Shown piece after piece: positions 10,331 through 21,669 of a stretch of DNA of 64,000 bases (its first letter is position 1; the number at the start of each line of letters is the position of its first letter). Source of the DNA: Acanthococcus lagerstroemiae (lineage: Eukaryota; Arthropoda; Insecta; Hemiptera; Eriococcidae); the NCBI GenBank assembly GCA_031841125.1, contig CM063112.1:63045722-63109721 (forward strand), written 5' to 3'. Below the pieces are notes generated by a model. It saw nothing but the letters and a program-made list of their open reading frames with translations, ran no database searches and had not been told where the DNA came from. Made by a program: the position numbers and the translations under genes.

Positions 10331-10779
10331 GATGTACGAATATTAGATAGGAATGGACGCCATCAGAAATTTTTCAAGAAGAAAAAGGCAAAACCAATAA
10401 TTTTCTGAGCGTAAAGTACCATAATTTTGATAAAATAATTCATTTTTTAAAATCTAGGGGGCAACGGGTAAATTTTTGCCTTCCCCTCTTGAAATTAGGT
10501 GTAATAACTTAGCTTATTATCGAGTGTGTACGAAATTATACCCAATTTTGTTTCAAAAATGAGTTGTAATAACTTTGTTTATTTTTGAGTATGTACCAGA
10601 GAACTGACCGATCGCTGTAAACAAACACAAGCATATAGGGGTAGTTGATTTATTTTCCTAACGTTCAGCGAAATAAGCGCGGATACAGAGGACACACGAC
10701 GGGGGCTATGCCCCGCTCACAGAAAAAAATGTGACGTTAGTTAGAATGCTTCAAAAATAGATGATATGAGGAAAGGCCC
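10331..10779. other. intergenic with a diverged direct repeat
   Basis: GTAATAACTT followed by GAGTRTGTACSA occurs at about 10501-10535 and again at about 10565-10597, suggesting a diverged tandem duplication of about 65 bp. No gene is seen. Confidence 0.35.
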
Positions 10780-11730
10780 ACTGGTGTAAACGTAACCTGA
10801 AACAAGTTTGGAAGAGTCTTAAAAGTCCCAAAAGTGTCCTAAACACATTTAGAAGCGTTTCAGAAAATCTTGAACAAGTTTTAAGTGTCTTAAGCGAATC
10901 TTGAACAGCCTCAACGAGTTTTAAGTGAGTCCTAAAAACTCAGTAGAAGCTCGATTATCCGCCTTGAATTTATCCGCCTGGCCCTCCCGGATTATCCACC
11001 CAAGGAAGGGCGGATAATCCGAATTTTGTTAAAAATTTATAAATATAATAATTATGTACACCTTTGTTCAGTAATATTGACCGTACGTACCTATCTACAG
11101 ATGCAATCCTTGTAGTCAATATATACAAGAAACATGCATAAGCGGTGGTGTGCCTGTGATCTTTTCATCGGCAAGTACTGAGTAAGAGAGTTTATAGATT
11201 GCACGTGCAGTGCACAGGATATGCCTGCATGTATACACATGCATCATATTGTAATTTAATGCATACATAATACATTTTTTCATGTTTAAACTTTTATGAT
11301 TAAACTTATATTCAATTCGGATTATCCACCCTTTTCGTCATCCGCCGAGCCTTCAGCCCCAATTAGGACGGATAATCGAGCTTCTGCTGTATAGAAAAGT
11401 CCTAATAAAGTCTGGAAGAGTTTTAAAGAGCTGTAGAGCTGTAAGAAAGTCTGATGAATCGTAAAACGACTGCAACGAGTCGCGTATGGGCTTAGTCAGT
11501 CTCAAACAAGTTTATAAGAGCCTTGAAGAATCTGAAGTCAGTTTTCAAGTGAAAGATCATTGAAGTATTGATCTAGATCAAGTCATGAAGAACCTTAATG
11601 AATTTGACATGAGTCATAAAAAGTAGTTAATGAGTTTTGAACAGCATTTGGGTCCTGAACAAGAGCCTTACAGGGTCTCAAACAGGTATATAGGAATCAT
11701 AAAAAGTAAAGGCTTAAATAGTCTTATTTT
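10780..11730. repeat. degenerate short-period repeat (AAGTCTTAAA/AGTCTTGAA-like)
   Basis: On both sides of the pogo-like MITE (10780-10940 and 11392-11730) the sequence is built from variants of AAGTCTTAAAAG, GAGTCTTGAA and AACAAGTTT, repeated at irregular spacings of roughly 10-25 bp. Similar text appears at 12245-12330 and at 46905-47040. It looks like a strongly decayed minisatellite. No ORF is supported. Confidence 0.45.
10941..11389. mobile_element. pogo/Tigger-like MITE
   Basis: The left end is CAGTAGAAGCTCGATTATCC. The right end, reverse complemented, is CAGCAGAAGCTCGATTATCC. A second inverted pair (GGATTATCCACCC) lies inside each end. TIRs beginning CAGTAGAA with ATTATCCG are typical of pogo/Tigger elements of the Tc1-mariner superfamily. 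A TA follows the right end (11390-11391); the left neighbour is CT, so the expected TA duplication is lost or mutated there. The 449-bp interior has no transposase ORF. It interrupts the degenerate repeat block around it. Confidence 0.75.
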
Positions 11731-11799
11731 AGGGCTGCAGCGAAGCGACTTTTCTCTTTTTCAAAAATGAGGAGGGGGTGACAGTTAAAAGTTTTCCTA

Positions 11800-12215
11800 T
11801 TAAAAATTAAAATTTCAAGATAGTCGAGGGGAAAAAATGAATTCTGCCAACTACAGCTGCTAGATTTATCAACTCTTGGAAAAATTCAAGATATAGGGAC
11901 AGGGTCTTACCGAAACCTAAAATTTTAAAATTATCTAAAAAGTAGAAAGAGCATGGACTTATTGCTCTGAATTTTATCCACTTCAGTTGCAAAATTTACC
12001 TAATCTTGAAAAATGTCAGTGTTTTTGTTGACTAAAAACTTAAATTTTAAGATCGGCGAGCAAAGGAAAAGTTGCAACATTCTCAATGTTTATACTACAG
12101 CTGCTAAATTTATCAACTTGCGACAAATTTCAAATTACAGACAGTTTTTCCCCAACAGCAAAAAATAAATCAGCTTTGCCAAGGAGCTGCTGAATTTACC
12201 AACCCTTGTGCGCCC
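11800..12215. repeat. degenerate tandem repeat, about 75-130 bp unit
   Basis: The core TACAGCTGCTARATTTATCA starts near 11852 and 12096. A diverged version (TTCAGTTGCAAAATTTACC) starts near 11982 and another (GGAGCTGCTGAATTTACC) near 12183. Each is followed by a CTTG/AAAAATT segment. It is probably an old tandem array of three to four units. Confidence 0.45.
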
Positions 12216-12477
12216 TTCCGCTTCATGACACTATAGCTCTGCTTCTTATACAAGTTTGAAAACATTTGAAAGTCTTAAAAAGTCTGGGAGAGTCAAGAAG
12301 ATTCTTTTTAAAAGAGCACTGAAGAGTCTGAGCTGGCCGGAAGGACTGTCTCTCGCTCGCAGGGAGAAGAAATTGAATGATATAATGATGAAAAGGTTTA
12401 AAAAGTTTTAAGAAAATGACCATTTGAGAATCCACTGGGTTGAAAACATTTGATAGTTCGTTTTGGAGGATATTTCT

Positions 12478-12664
12478 TAAGCGCAAATAGCCGACCTGAA
12501 GTGTAGGGCTCTTGGCAGTGGGAGGGGGGGGGGTGACAAGTATCAAAATAACGCTGAAAATTCTTTCGCTCGTATAATTCTTTAATTTTTGATGGGGTGG
12601 GGAGGAGGATTTTAGGAAATTTGGGAGCTATGCCCCCCCCCAGTACCCTATTTGTACCTATAGA
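12478..12664. repeat. possible MITE related to the 13927-14074 element
   Basis: The left end AAGCGCAAATAG and the right end CTATTTGTACC are near inverted copies and resemble the termini of the element at 13927-14074. Flanks share ATATTT on both sides. A run of G on the left and of C on the right adds foldback potential. Confidence 0.3.
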
Positions 12665-13081
12665 TATTTTTATTTTCGTCACCAATGAGGAGACCGTCTG
12701 CAAAACCAACTATTCGAATTTCCAAGTATTTCTCCATTTTACTTACGAGTACTTATTCAATTACCATCATAAGCGCGTAAATGATCCAAATACCGAAAGG
12801 GGAGAAGAATGAAGACTATCAAAGTCTGACACACTCTGGAATACCCCATCCAGGATTTCTTCCTGAATCCCTGAATTCGCCGTTGTAGTGACCACAGATG
12901 ATGAACCCCTTTTTGACGAGAAATTTTCTTTCAAGTTTTGTAAAATTTCACCCGGCTATAATTGAAGAAAAAATAATCACCTAATTTTAGGGTTTAGTTT
13001 TCGAAATTATCGCATTTTGGAATACATATAGTGATATAATCGTGTTCGATACACATTTTTATTTAGGTGGAGGTCAAGGAT

Positions 13082-13491
13082 ATGATGACAGTCAAATTAC
13101 TGCTGTGCATCCTTTTCTTGATTGTTGAATGCTGCATTTGTAAAATTCCAATAACGCACGTTAAAGGTATCTTATAGTATTTTTTCATTCTATTTATCCA
13201 AATTAATTGAAATATTTCGAACTATATAATTACGTATATGTACTAACTGCATGGCTATCATCGTATCTACCAATTTAGTGTCATGCAGTATCGTGGGATA
13301 CCAAATTTAAATTTTCTTACATCATAGGAAACTGTGCACCAGGGATGCTAGTGTGGGTAGACTGCAATTTATGCATGTGTAACCGAGAAGGACGGCCGAA
13401 TGCAATTTGCGCTCTGATGTGGTGTCCGCCCCCGCCAACTCGTAAATCAATACATATTCTAGACGATAGTTTTCTCAACACGTTAAGCTGA
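13082..13491 (+). CDS. secreted single-domain pacifastin-type protease inhibitor-like peptide
   Basis: Two coding exons, 13082-13166 and 13328-13491, predict 82 residues. The intron has GTATCT/CATAG ends in phase 1. Residues 1-20 (MMTVKLLLCILFLIVECCIC) form a clear signal peptide. The mature part has the six-cysteine pacifastin pattern C-x9-C-N-x-C-x-C-x3-G-x5-C-x4-C, including CNLCMC and CALMWC. Pacifastin domains inhibit serine proteases. By position in the family the reactive bond would be Leu-Met in CALMWC, suggesting a chymotrypsin- or elastase-like target (inference). One departure is Ala where Thr usually follows the fifth Cys. A proline run and a 20-residue tail follow the domain. A splice acceptor (TTTATTTAG) 15-20 bp before the ATG implies an upstream non-coding exon. 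A poly-A signal lies at 13608-13613. Confidence 0.75.
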
Positions 13492-13607
13492 TTCTAAAAC
13501 TAATTGTAATGTCATGTTTTTTGTTTTGTTTTTTAATTCGTCTTCCATTTACGAAGAACTAAGTTTATCTTTAAAAATTCTCTCGTATATTGAAATTTGA
13601 TATTGCT

Positions 13608-13613
13608 AATAAA
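13608..13613 (+). terminator. poly-A signal AATAAA
   Basis: Canonical hexamer 117 bp after the stop codon of the pacifastin-like gene. Confidence 0.6.
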
Positions 13614-13926
13614 GATCATGCATTATCATTAGAAATTTTTCTATCATTATTTCTTTTAATGGAGTTATACCGGATGTAGTTATTTTTGACTGAATCTGGT
13701 GAGAAGGAAGGGAGTAGGAAGGAAACGTTTCGCTTTGAAAAATCGTATCTGGTGTGAGACTGCTCAAGTTTTAATATTCAAAAAATAAAGGCCGTCCTAG
13801 TAACAATTAAATGAATAATTATCAATGAAAAAGACTGAGAACCTGACCGTGATGTGATAACAGCATGCACATATCATAATGAACACTATAAATATAGAAA
13901 CTTTTATCTTCCAGATAACAATGGTT

Positions 13927-14074
13927 CATAGGCGCAAATAAGTGGGGCTTGGGGGGGGGGCTTAGCCCCCTAAACTTAGGAAGATTACCAAAGAAAATGA
14001 TGCAGGGAGTGGTGTTGTTTCATAATAAGGGGGCTTAAGCCTCCCTCCAGTTCTGAGCCCTATTTGCGCTTCTG
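13927..14074. mobile_element. short hAT-like MITE
   Basis: The left end CATAGGCGCAAATA and the right end, reverse complemented, CAGAAGCGCAAATA form the terminal inverted repeats. Internal GGGGCTTAGCCCCC and GGGGGCTTAAGCC extend the pairing. The octamers outside are CAATGGTT (13919-13926) and CAATGTTT (14075-14082), a 7-of-8 match fitting an 8-bp target duplication. It has no coding capacity. Confidence 0.6.
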
Positions 14075-14608
14075 CAATGTTTGATAAAATACACATGAAG
14101 TGAGAAGTATACATACAGGATATACACACGAGCAACCAATTTATAAAGGAACTACGGAATATAATCGTGAAAACGTGAACGTATGATACTAAAACCGCAA
14201 ACCGGTATCATTGTGACCTCAATAACTTTTCTTTAATTCCCACGGTAAATGAAAGGAAAATGCTCGCGCACATTCATCCAGTGTGCTTCAAGTTATCGTG
14301 TTCCATTCAAGTTGTCAAACGTGTTAACCCAGAGAGATGTTCCATGTCTACCTTTAAACGCAAAACTCACGTAGTGCCACTGTAATAATAATGAACCCGA
14401 GGCAACAAGTAAGTACCTAACTACGACTAGAAAGTTGCCTCAGTGTGCGCATCGTATCACCTAGGTATCATTATGTGTTATTAATTTACGACCTACAGCT
14501 TCTACAGTCGCTAGTAGAATCTGAATGCGTATTATTATTTCTTGTAATCTACTTCTGAGTACAGACGTATCTATAGATTGCAGTGTTCCATACTTAATTA
14601 TCATTACA
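14075..14608. other. upstream region of the first acylaminoacyl-peptidase gene
   Basis: No gene or repeat is recognised. Presumed to include the promoter and 5' untranslated region of the gene starting at 14609. Confidence 0.4.
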
Positions 14609-17600
14609 ATGGATGGCACCTGCAATGATCTCCCGGAATTGAAAAAAGCCGAAGTTTGTATTTTATATTTCAACAATACGTATTATATTTAACGATTATT
14701 GCAGTATATTAGGTACTCAGATATTTTAATCATTCAGTTCTTAAATTTTTGAAGTTAAAATAATGAATAGATGGTATTATTTTTAATATTAGGCACCGTC
14801 AAATGGGGTATCCTGCGGCACAGACGGGCAACCGTACCTGCGAGCTATATGTGTTACTTGTCCCTTCATGTTAATTCCTAAAACTCTTTTCACTTATAAT
14901 GAGTAGTCAGAATTTTCGTACGTTTTGGGCTAGTCAATGCCTTCCAAGTTAAGCTGTTCCAAGATACCCCAGTTGACACCATTTGTTTACAGGTAGTGGT
15001 TATGCTTAACTTAATTGTTCATGAATTTAGACTGAATGTTTCAGAACATTCGCATAATGTTGAAAGCTAATGTATTTGAAGTTATATTCCAGGTAGATCA
15101 TATTGTCGACCTATACAAAAATGTTTTTCAACCAACTGTTAGCCTTGTACATGCCAGGATTAGCAATCGTTCAACAAGGTCGTTAATTATCATCCAATCA
15201 GAATGGCGCCAACGTAACTTAGAAAGAGGATCCTGGATTAAAATCCTGAGGAGTGCAGTATCAGATGCATCCTTAAAATCATGCATAGAAATCAGCGCAA
15301 TCGATGTATCTCATTGGTATGGTTCGGCTAGTGACCACTAAAAATTGTTCATGTGCCTATACTGGTATACATATTACTCAAGAGGAGGGTGCTTTACTAA
15401 GCTCTTGTTATAAGTTAGTTTGTATTTCCAGGGGATTACACTCGATGTCCAAATCAGAAAAGCTAAAAGCTGTGGTACATACTATTTCTACAGAAGGACA
15501 GAAAAACAACACCAAATACTATCTGGAAATTTGGAGTGAAGAAAAATCACTAATGACGTTCAATTTAGCTGATCTGGAACTTCATGGAATAGTTTATACT
15601 GATGGTAATGATTATTAGATGCAGTATATGTATTGTAGGTGCAGATTTATATACCTACATGGAAAGGCCTGTTGAGTATTACGTTGCGGTATTTGAAATG
15701 ACTAATTTGTTTGCAGCAACGTTTGGTTCTCTCAGCTGGACTGAACAAGAAGATAAAGTTGCTTACATAGCCGAGAAGAATCCTCCAAAAACTGCTCCAT
15801 TTTACCAACAAAAAGCTAAAACGGACTCGTCTAGCGACATGAAAGAATCACTAGTGGTACCTATTTTGATTTTTAGTGTTCGTATTTCACATTCAAGAAT
15901 GTTAACTTTGCCGACTGACCTAACTTTTAGAAGAAAACAAGTGCAAAAAAAAAGTGAACTCGTTCTGATTGGAGGATAATTTTTTACCTAATTTGTCGAT
16001 TGTCGACCGCTGTAACTATTTGGAGAAGACGGTTCCCTTTTCCTATTTCCGTACATTATTGCGTATTAGGGTATCGTGATGTATAATAATATTATAAGAT
16101 GATTCTGATGAAGATATATCATCCTAGAAGATGCTGCACTCCTTTCTGTAATTTGCTGCACTAATTTCGTGGAATGTACCGTATTAACAGACTCCGTATG
16201 TTGAGATATAGCTATCTATATACATATTTTCAAGTCTATACTATATGATTGTGTAGAATTTTATCACTAGTCATCTGTTGATCTACAGGACAGAAACACG
16301 TGACGATTTTTCAACTCTGATAAAAAGTGTGTGAGATTGTTACAAATTAATGGAATTCGATCGGTGTTAGACGAACGAAAAATGAAAATGTTATTTTATA
16401 GGTACTTAGTTGGGGTTGTTATATATCTGACTTATTTTGGAGGTTATTTTCGGAAGTGCGGCATCTTCAACTACTGATCTGAAAAGATGCCGCATGCAGC
16501 AGCCGAACTGAAATACGCGACAATATCATTTTAGTCGCTATTATTATAAAGATACTAAATTTTGTTCTACTTGTGACTAAGATTCGTTATTTACTCTTCC
16601 ATACTTACACAAAATTCTCTCTTTTAAGAAAAAGCAACTGGAAGTTTCTTTCGTGTTGGAAAAATGCACCCAATGCGCAGCCCAGTAACCGTTTATGGTT
16701 TCACGTAATTTAAATAATTTATTCTTCATGCTATACAGCTAAATATAAATTTGTTTTCAGATTTCAATGCCCAACATTTACAATATTATCTTTCATATGA
16801 AACAGCTTCTCAGACATAGTGCGGCATCTACTCGAAAAGTTTTGAGAAGATGGCTGAAATCTCGTTTCTAGTTCCCTCAAAATTTGTACCACGTTTTTGA
16901 CTCAGAAAGAAAATTATACTCAGGGATGTACTCTAATCTTCCCTCGACAGAATACCAATTACATTGGACTACCAATATTGGAAACTCCGGTATTACGAAA
17001 ATCCTGCTGGCATGGTTCGGTACTACATGTATTTTATTCATTGTGTGCGTCTTCGCTCTATCTAGTGTGTTAGTGAGCATAAATTATCATATAGTGACAA
17101 GCCCTGCCACTAGAATACTAGATGCTGAGCCCAGAAGCGCTCAGTGTATTTTAAATGCAGTTTCCGATATTGATAGTACAATGTGTGTATGCTGGAAATC
17201 GTCTGAAACATCATTAAGCAGTGTATTAGCGCGAATTAAAAAAACTGCGGCATCTTCACTGGAGTTATCTCAGAGTATTATACCTACTGTGGATAGGCAG
17301 ATATTTCTATGTACAATGAAAAACTTAAACCAAATTATGGTTCTTCTTATTCTAGGGAAAACAGTACGAGTACGAAGCAGATTGGGGCGAGCAACTATCT
17401 CCAAAACGCCAATCTGTGATAGCGGTTTGCGATATATCTACGAAAAGAATTGGCATTTTAGATGGTCTTCCCGATAATATCTGCCCCGGAAATGTTATAT
17501 GGGATCCTAGTGGCGAAGGCATTGTCGGTGTAGGATACTATCACAAACCGAGAAGATCGGGCATTATTTTTTGCACCAACATACCAAGCTGCATTTTCTA

Positions 17601-20182
17601 TCTAACTCTCAGTGGAAAATATAGTACGTTGACTAATTAGAAACTGTTTTGGATGAATGAATTACTTGTATCTCAATTTGTGTTGTCACTGCAGGTGTAT
17701 TAAGTGATGAAGAAATGTCAGTTATGTCGCCACGATTTAGTCCTAATGGCAAGTACCTGATTTGGCTGCAGTGTCGAAGAGAAGGGCCCCATGAAACTGT
17801 GAAAGCATTAGTGAAATGCGATTGGAACACGAAGAAAGTAAATGCTTATGCGTGATTCAGTATATTGCTCAGCTTTTACATATTTTCAGTTTTTCCGACC
17901 TCCTCAGTAGCTAGATGGTCTTACAAAATCCTTTTTTCCTTATCATTTCTTTTCTTATTTGAATTAACCATTGAATGAACTTCCAGGTTATTTTTCCTTG
18001 AAATTGATGCCTACAATAGTTCTTACGTCCTCTAACCTCATATGTACATACAAATCAATACGAAATTAACACTTTTTCTGGTTTCAATCGGAGTGGATTG
18101 GCCATATTACCGAGAACTTCCTTGGTGGGCTGGGTCAATACATTATAGCGAATTTAATGTAGATGTCTGTTAAAAGTCATGGTGCGAATAGCGAACGCGT
18201 GAAAAGTTGGAGCGATGACACTGCAAATTCCCGGTAGCGCCATTTTACTGAACTATTATGTGTTACTAAATTCATAATTTTTTCTCAGGTCACTACTGTA
18301 TTTGGTACAGTCAACAAATTTATCATAACAAAGAACGGGAAAGAGTTCTACGGAATTTTTACGTCTGTACTTCCCCATCGATGTTGGACCTCAGACAGCA
18401 GATATATTCTCTTCAGCACCGTTCAAAAATATAGAATAAACTCGTACAGTGTCGATATCAGTAAGTGTTGAAACACTACCCTTAAGTGTATACAGTATTC
18501 ACTTGATCTGACTTGAAACCTGTGTGGTTAAAGATGATGGAAGCATCTGGGATATTGGCTCCCTCGATGAAGATGAGAGCACATCTGTATTGGACGTGTC
18601 CGAAAATGATTACATCATTTGTAACAAGACCTCGTTAAAACAACCTAATGTTCTGACCTCGGTGTATGCTCCGTCAGTGATTGGTAAGCTAGGTATAGGT
18701 GGCAACTCGGCAGAGCCCCACTGGAACTTTTTATCAAAACCAGCAGTCATTACCGACAAAAACATCATCTCTAGATTCACTGTGTACGACTTGAAGACGA
18801 AAGAAGGTGAAGAAATATAATAGTAAACATTGACGGTTTTCGCACGAGTGAGGCAATTTAACAATACCTCTTCATAGTTGAAACTATGTATCGTGTAATT
18901 TTCAGAGCGTTGCTTTGCGACGTATTATGGTCCCCAGAACGACCAAATTCAGTCGACTCCAGTGATTCTGTTCATTCATGGTGGCCCTCATTCCAGCGTT
19001 CCCAGCGTGTTCAATCCAGCCCTGCAGTTCTTCACCTGCGCAGGTTGATATGTCCATCAAGCCTTGTCTTATATATCTAACTGAAATATTTCATCCTGTC
19101 ACTGAACAATTACTGTAGCTAGCGAGAATAATATTTTGTATTCTTTAGGTTTTGGTGTAGTGATTGTACACTACCGAGGCTCCCTCGGCTGTGGTCAGGA
19201 CCATGTGAATGCCTTGTTGGGCCACATTGGCTCGCTTGATGTCTCCGACTGTTACGCGGCCCTTCAGAATGCATTGAAAAAGTTTTCATGGTTGGACGGA
19301 AATAAGGTAGTCTTGTTCGGTGGATCCCATGGAGGTTTTATAATAACGCATCTAACTTCACAGTTTCCGGTAACTTGAATTTTTTTTTCAAATTCACTGT
19401 TCGTGGTGATGTCAATACTAATGTACCAGGTGTCGATTTTTCTAGGACGCCTTCAAAGCGGCGGTGACTAGAAATCCAGTTACAAATATTCCAGCCAAGA
19501 TATACTCCACTGACATACCTGAACAGTGAGATTGTTTTTTTCTATCAGTATTGAAATCTCTTACTGCCTGAAAAGTTCAGTAGTGAATGAATTTCACCAC
19601 CGAAATGGTTTCAGTAATGTTGTTGAGTGCGGATTTCAATATGACGGATTAGCTAACGTTATGCAGAACCTGGAGCTGTGGAATAAAATGGCAGATGTTT
19701 CGCCAGTGAAAAACATAAAGAATGTAACAACCCCTACCTTGCTGATGTTGGGGAAAAAGGACTTGAGGGTACCAACATTTCAAGGACTATCTTATTATCA
19801 CATGTTGAAAGAACTGAAAGTGATTTCGAAGTTAGTTTTCGCTTTTACTTATTACTCTTATGAAAAAGGGACTGATTTTTAGAAAAATAAATTATCGTAC
19901 TTGAAATAATAAAAACACGAATTACCAGTTATACTTAGTTGAAACACAACATGCCTACCTACTTATACCTATGATAAATAAATTTGCTTCTGGGCCTCGT
20001 GAAATGGGATTTTTCTGATTACCTATCTTACCTACATCAATAATATTATTTCAATTTCTTTTTCCAGAGTGTTATTATACGATGATAATCATTCATTAAA
20101 TTCAGTTTCTGTGGAGTTGGATAGCCTTATTAACGCCATAATCTGGTTTAAAAGATGTCTGAAACGCAAGCAGAGTTCTTGA
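14609..20182 (+). CDS. APEH: acylamino-acid-releasing enzyme (acylaminoacyl-peptidase), paralogue A
   Basis: Thirteen exons: 14609-14653, 15093-15316, 15432-15604, 15717-15856, 17356-17623, 17695-17837, 18289-18460, 18534-18806, 18906-19043, 19149-19369, 19446-19525, 19615-19830, 20068-20182. All introns have GT-AG ends and the frame is open, giving 735 residues against 732 in the human enzyme. It should be a cytosolic S9-family serine peptidase that removes N-acylated amino acids from blocked peptides. Exons 2-8 would form the beta-propeller and exons 9-13 the alpha/beta-hydrolase domain. HGGPH (oxyanion region) lies in exon 9. The catalytic residues are Ser585 in GGSHGG, Asp675 in GKKDLRV and His706 in DNHSL, almost exactly the human positions. 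Oddities are TDIPEH where the paralogue and human read TDIPDW, a poor pyrimidine tract before exon 8, and a 1.5-kb intron 4. ATG 14609 was chosen because exon 1 (NDLPELKKAE) matches paralogue B. Confidence 0.9.
15857..17355 (+). other. intron 4 of APEH paralogue A, with recurrent GCGGCATCT motif
   Basis: 1.5 kb, against 78 bp for the equivalent intron in paralogue B. TGCGGCATCTTC and its reverse complement recur near 16457, 16486, 16822 and 17246; the first two form an 11-bp perfect inverted repeat with a 17-base loop. ORFs here (15602-15979, 16884-17477) are extensions of flanking exons or chance. Confidence 0.5.
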
Positions 20183-21669
20183 ATTCTAACAATATAATAT
20201 GTAGGTAGTTATACCATGTATAATCGATGCAACTTCTGTATATTATGTAGTCATAAACAATACAAGAATTTTCACTTATTGTCAACATTGTCGTACTCGA
20301 GTAGATCTTTTTCTATTAGTGTATTTTTATTTTTTAAATTTAGTAATTATTAAAATATAGTATCGTTATGAGCGACGGTTAAGAAGGTTAACCCTTCATT
20401 TATATCTAATATTGAAAGATACAATATCGCAAAGAAAAATGCTCCCTCCGCTTCGTTCGTGGGTTTTCAACCGGAAAAAATATTCTTGAGAGCTGTGTCT
20501 TAGTACCTAATTTTTATATGAAATCTTAACTCTACTTCTGTTCCATATTTTCCCCGAGTCCCTGAATTTTATCGGCAAAGTTAAAAGAAGCTTGTCGAAG
20601 TCAAACAGCAAGCTGAAAATAGTGATTACTGATGAGCGGAAGGCAAAGCAGTAATGAGTAATGTTTCGACTTCATTGACGCTAGTTACCACGTAGCTTCC
20701 TAATTGCCACATTCGTTATTGAGGTGATGAGAAAGTGACTGATCATAGTTTGGTCCACTATAGTCACATGTAACTATAATTTTTCAGTGAAAGTTTCAAG
20801 TAAATGATTAATATATGACTGAAAAGTAATTTGAACTTTTTCATTTACCTCATACGAGCGAACAATAGTATCAGATTTTCAACATATTAGTGGTCAAAGT
20901 CATTTTACATGTCACTCTGGTTAGTACCTATAGTACCTAGTGTATTTATTTCTGTATTTCGCATTTAGCAATTCATCTGCAAACAACCGCTGTTACTTCA
21001 TCGTCAGCGCCGAGTTACATGTGCCTCGAATCTCGAAACGTAGGCCTCGAAAAATATTGTTTCAATAATATAGAGGAACCATGTCCTCGTCTAATTATAA
21101 TTGGCTCATGTAATCATACTCATTAAATTACTAGATCAAATAATTCCGAGTAATTCTGCGTTGAACAGATACCAAAACTAATTATATTATACAACCTTGA
21201 AAATGTCTTGGGACCCGATGCTTCATGAAACACCCTTTTTAAAATACCTGCGGACAAACCACCCTTTTTCAGCCCACTTTGCGCCTGGTTTACACTTATA
21301 CACCATCCTTCTATGTATCAATCAGTGACGACTACCTGGAATAAGCCCTCTTTCTCCCCTTTTTACCCGGGCTTACCAAGGGTATTTCGGAATAGTGACC
21401 GGGCTCATTGCTGAATACACCCTCCTTAAGCCGTTCCACCCGGTTTACACCCGGGCGTAATCCGGGAAACCTATAAGCATCGGGGAAAAGGACCTTAAAC
21501 AGTGTTTCCAGCAAGTACCTTTCCTAGGACCTTCAAAAATTGTTATGGTTGAATTTTCATTTATATTGTGGGTACATAGGTCAGATAAGATCCGTGTTAG
21601 AGAATATAATTAGTTAATTACTTGTCTATGTTTCGAATTGCTTTGTGAAGTACCTTAATTGATTTCATA
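20183..21669. other. intergenic spacer between the two APEH genes
   Basis: No coding exon is recognised. A GC-richer patch at about 21220-21490 with several CCCGGGC/GGTTTACACC-type segments may be a small repeat, but its ends cannot be defined. The minus ORF 21332-21514 in it is not supported. Confidence 0.4.

Noticed and set aside
15602..15979. ORF 15602-15979 as a separate gene
   Set aside because: It is exon 4 of APEH paralogue A read through into the flanking introns.
21220..21500. Possible small transposon in the APEH spacer
   Set aside because: GC-richer with some inverted words, but no definable ends or target duplication.
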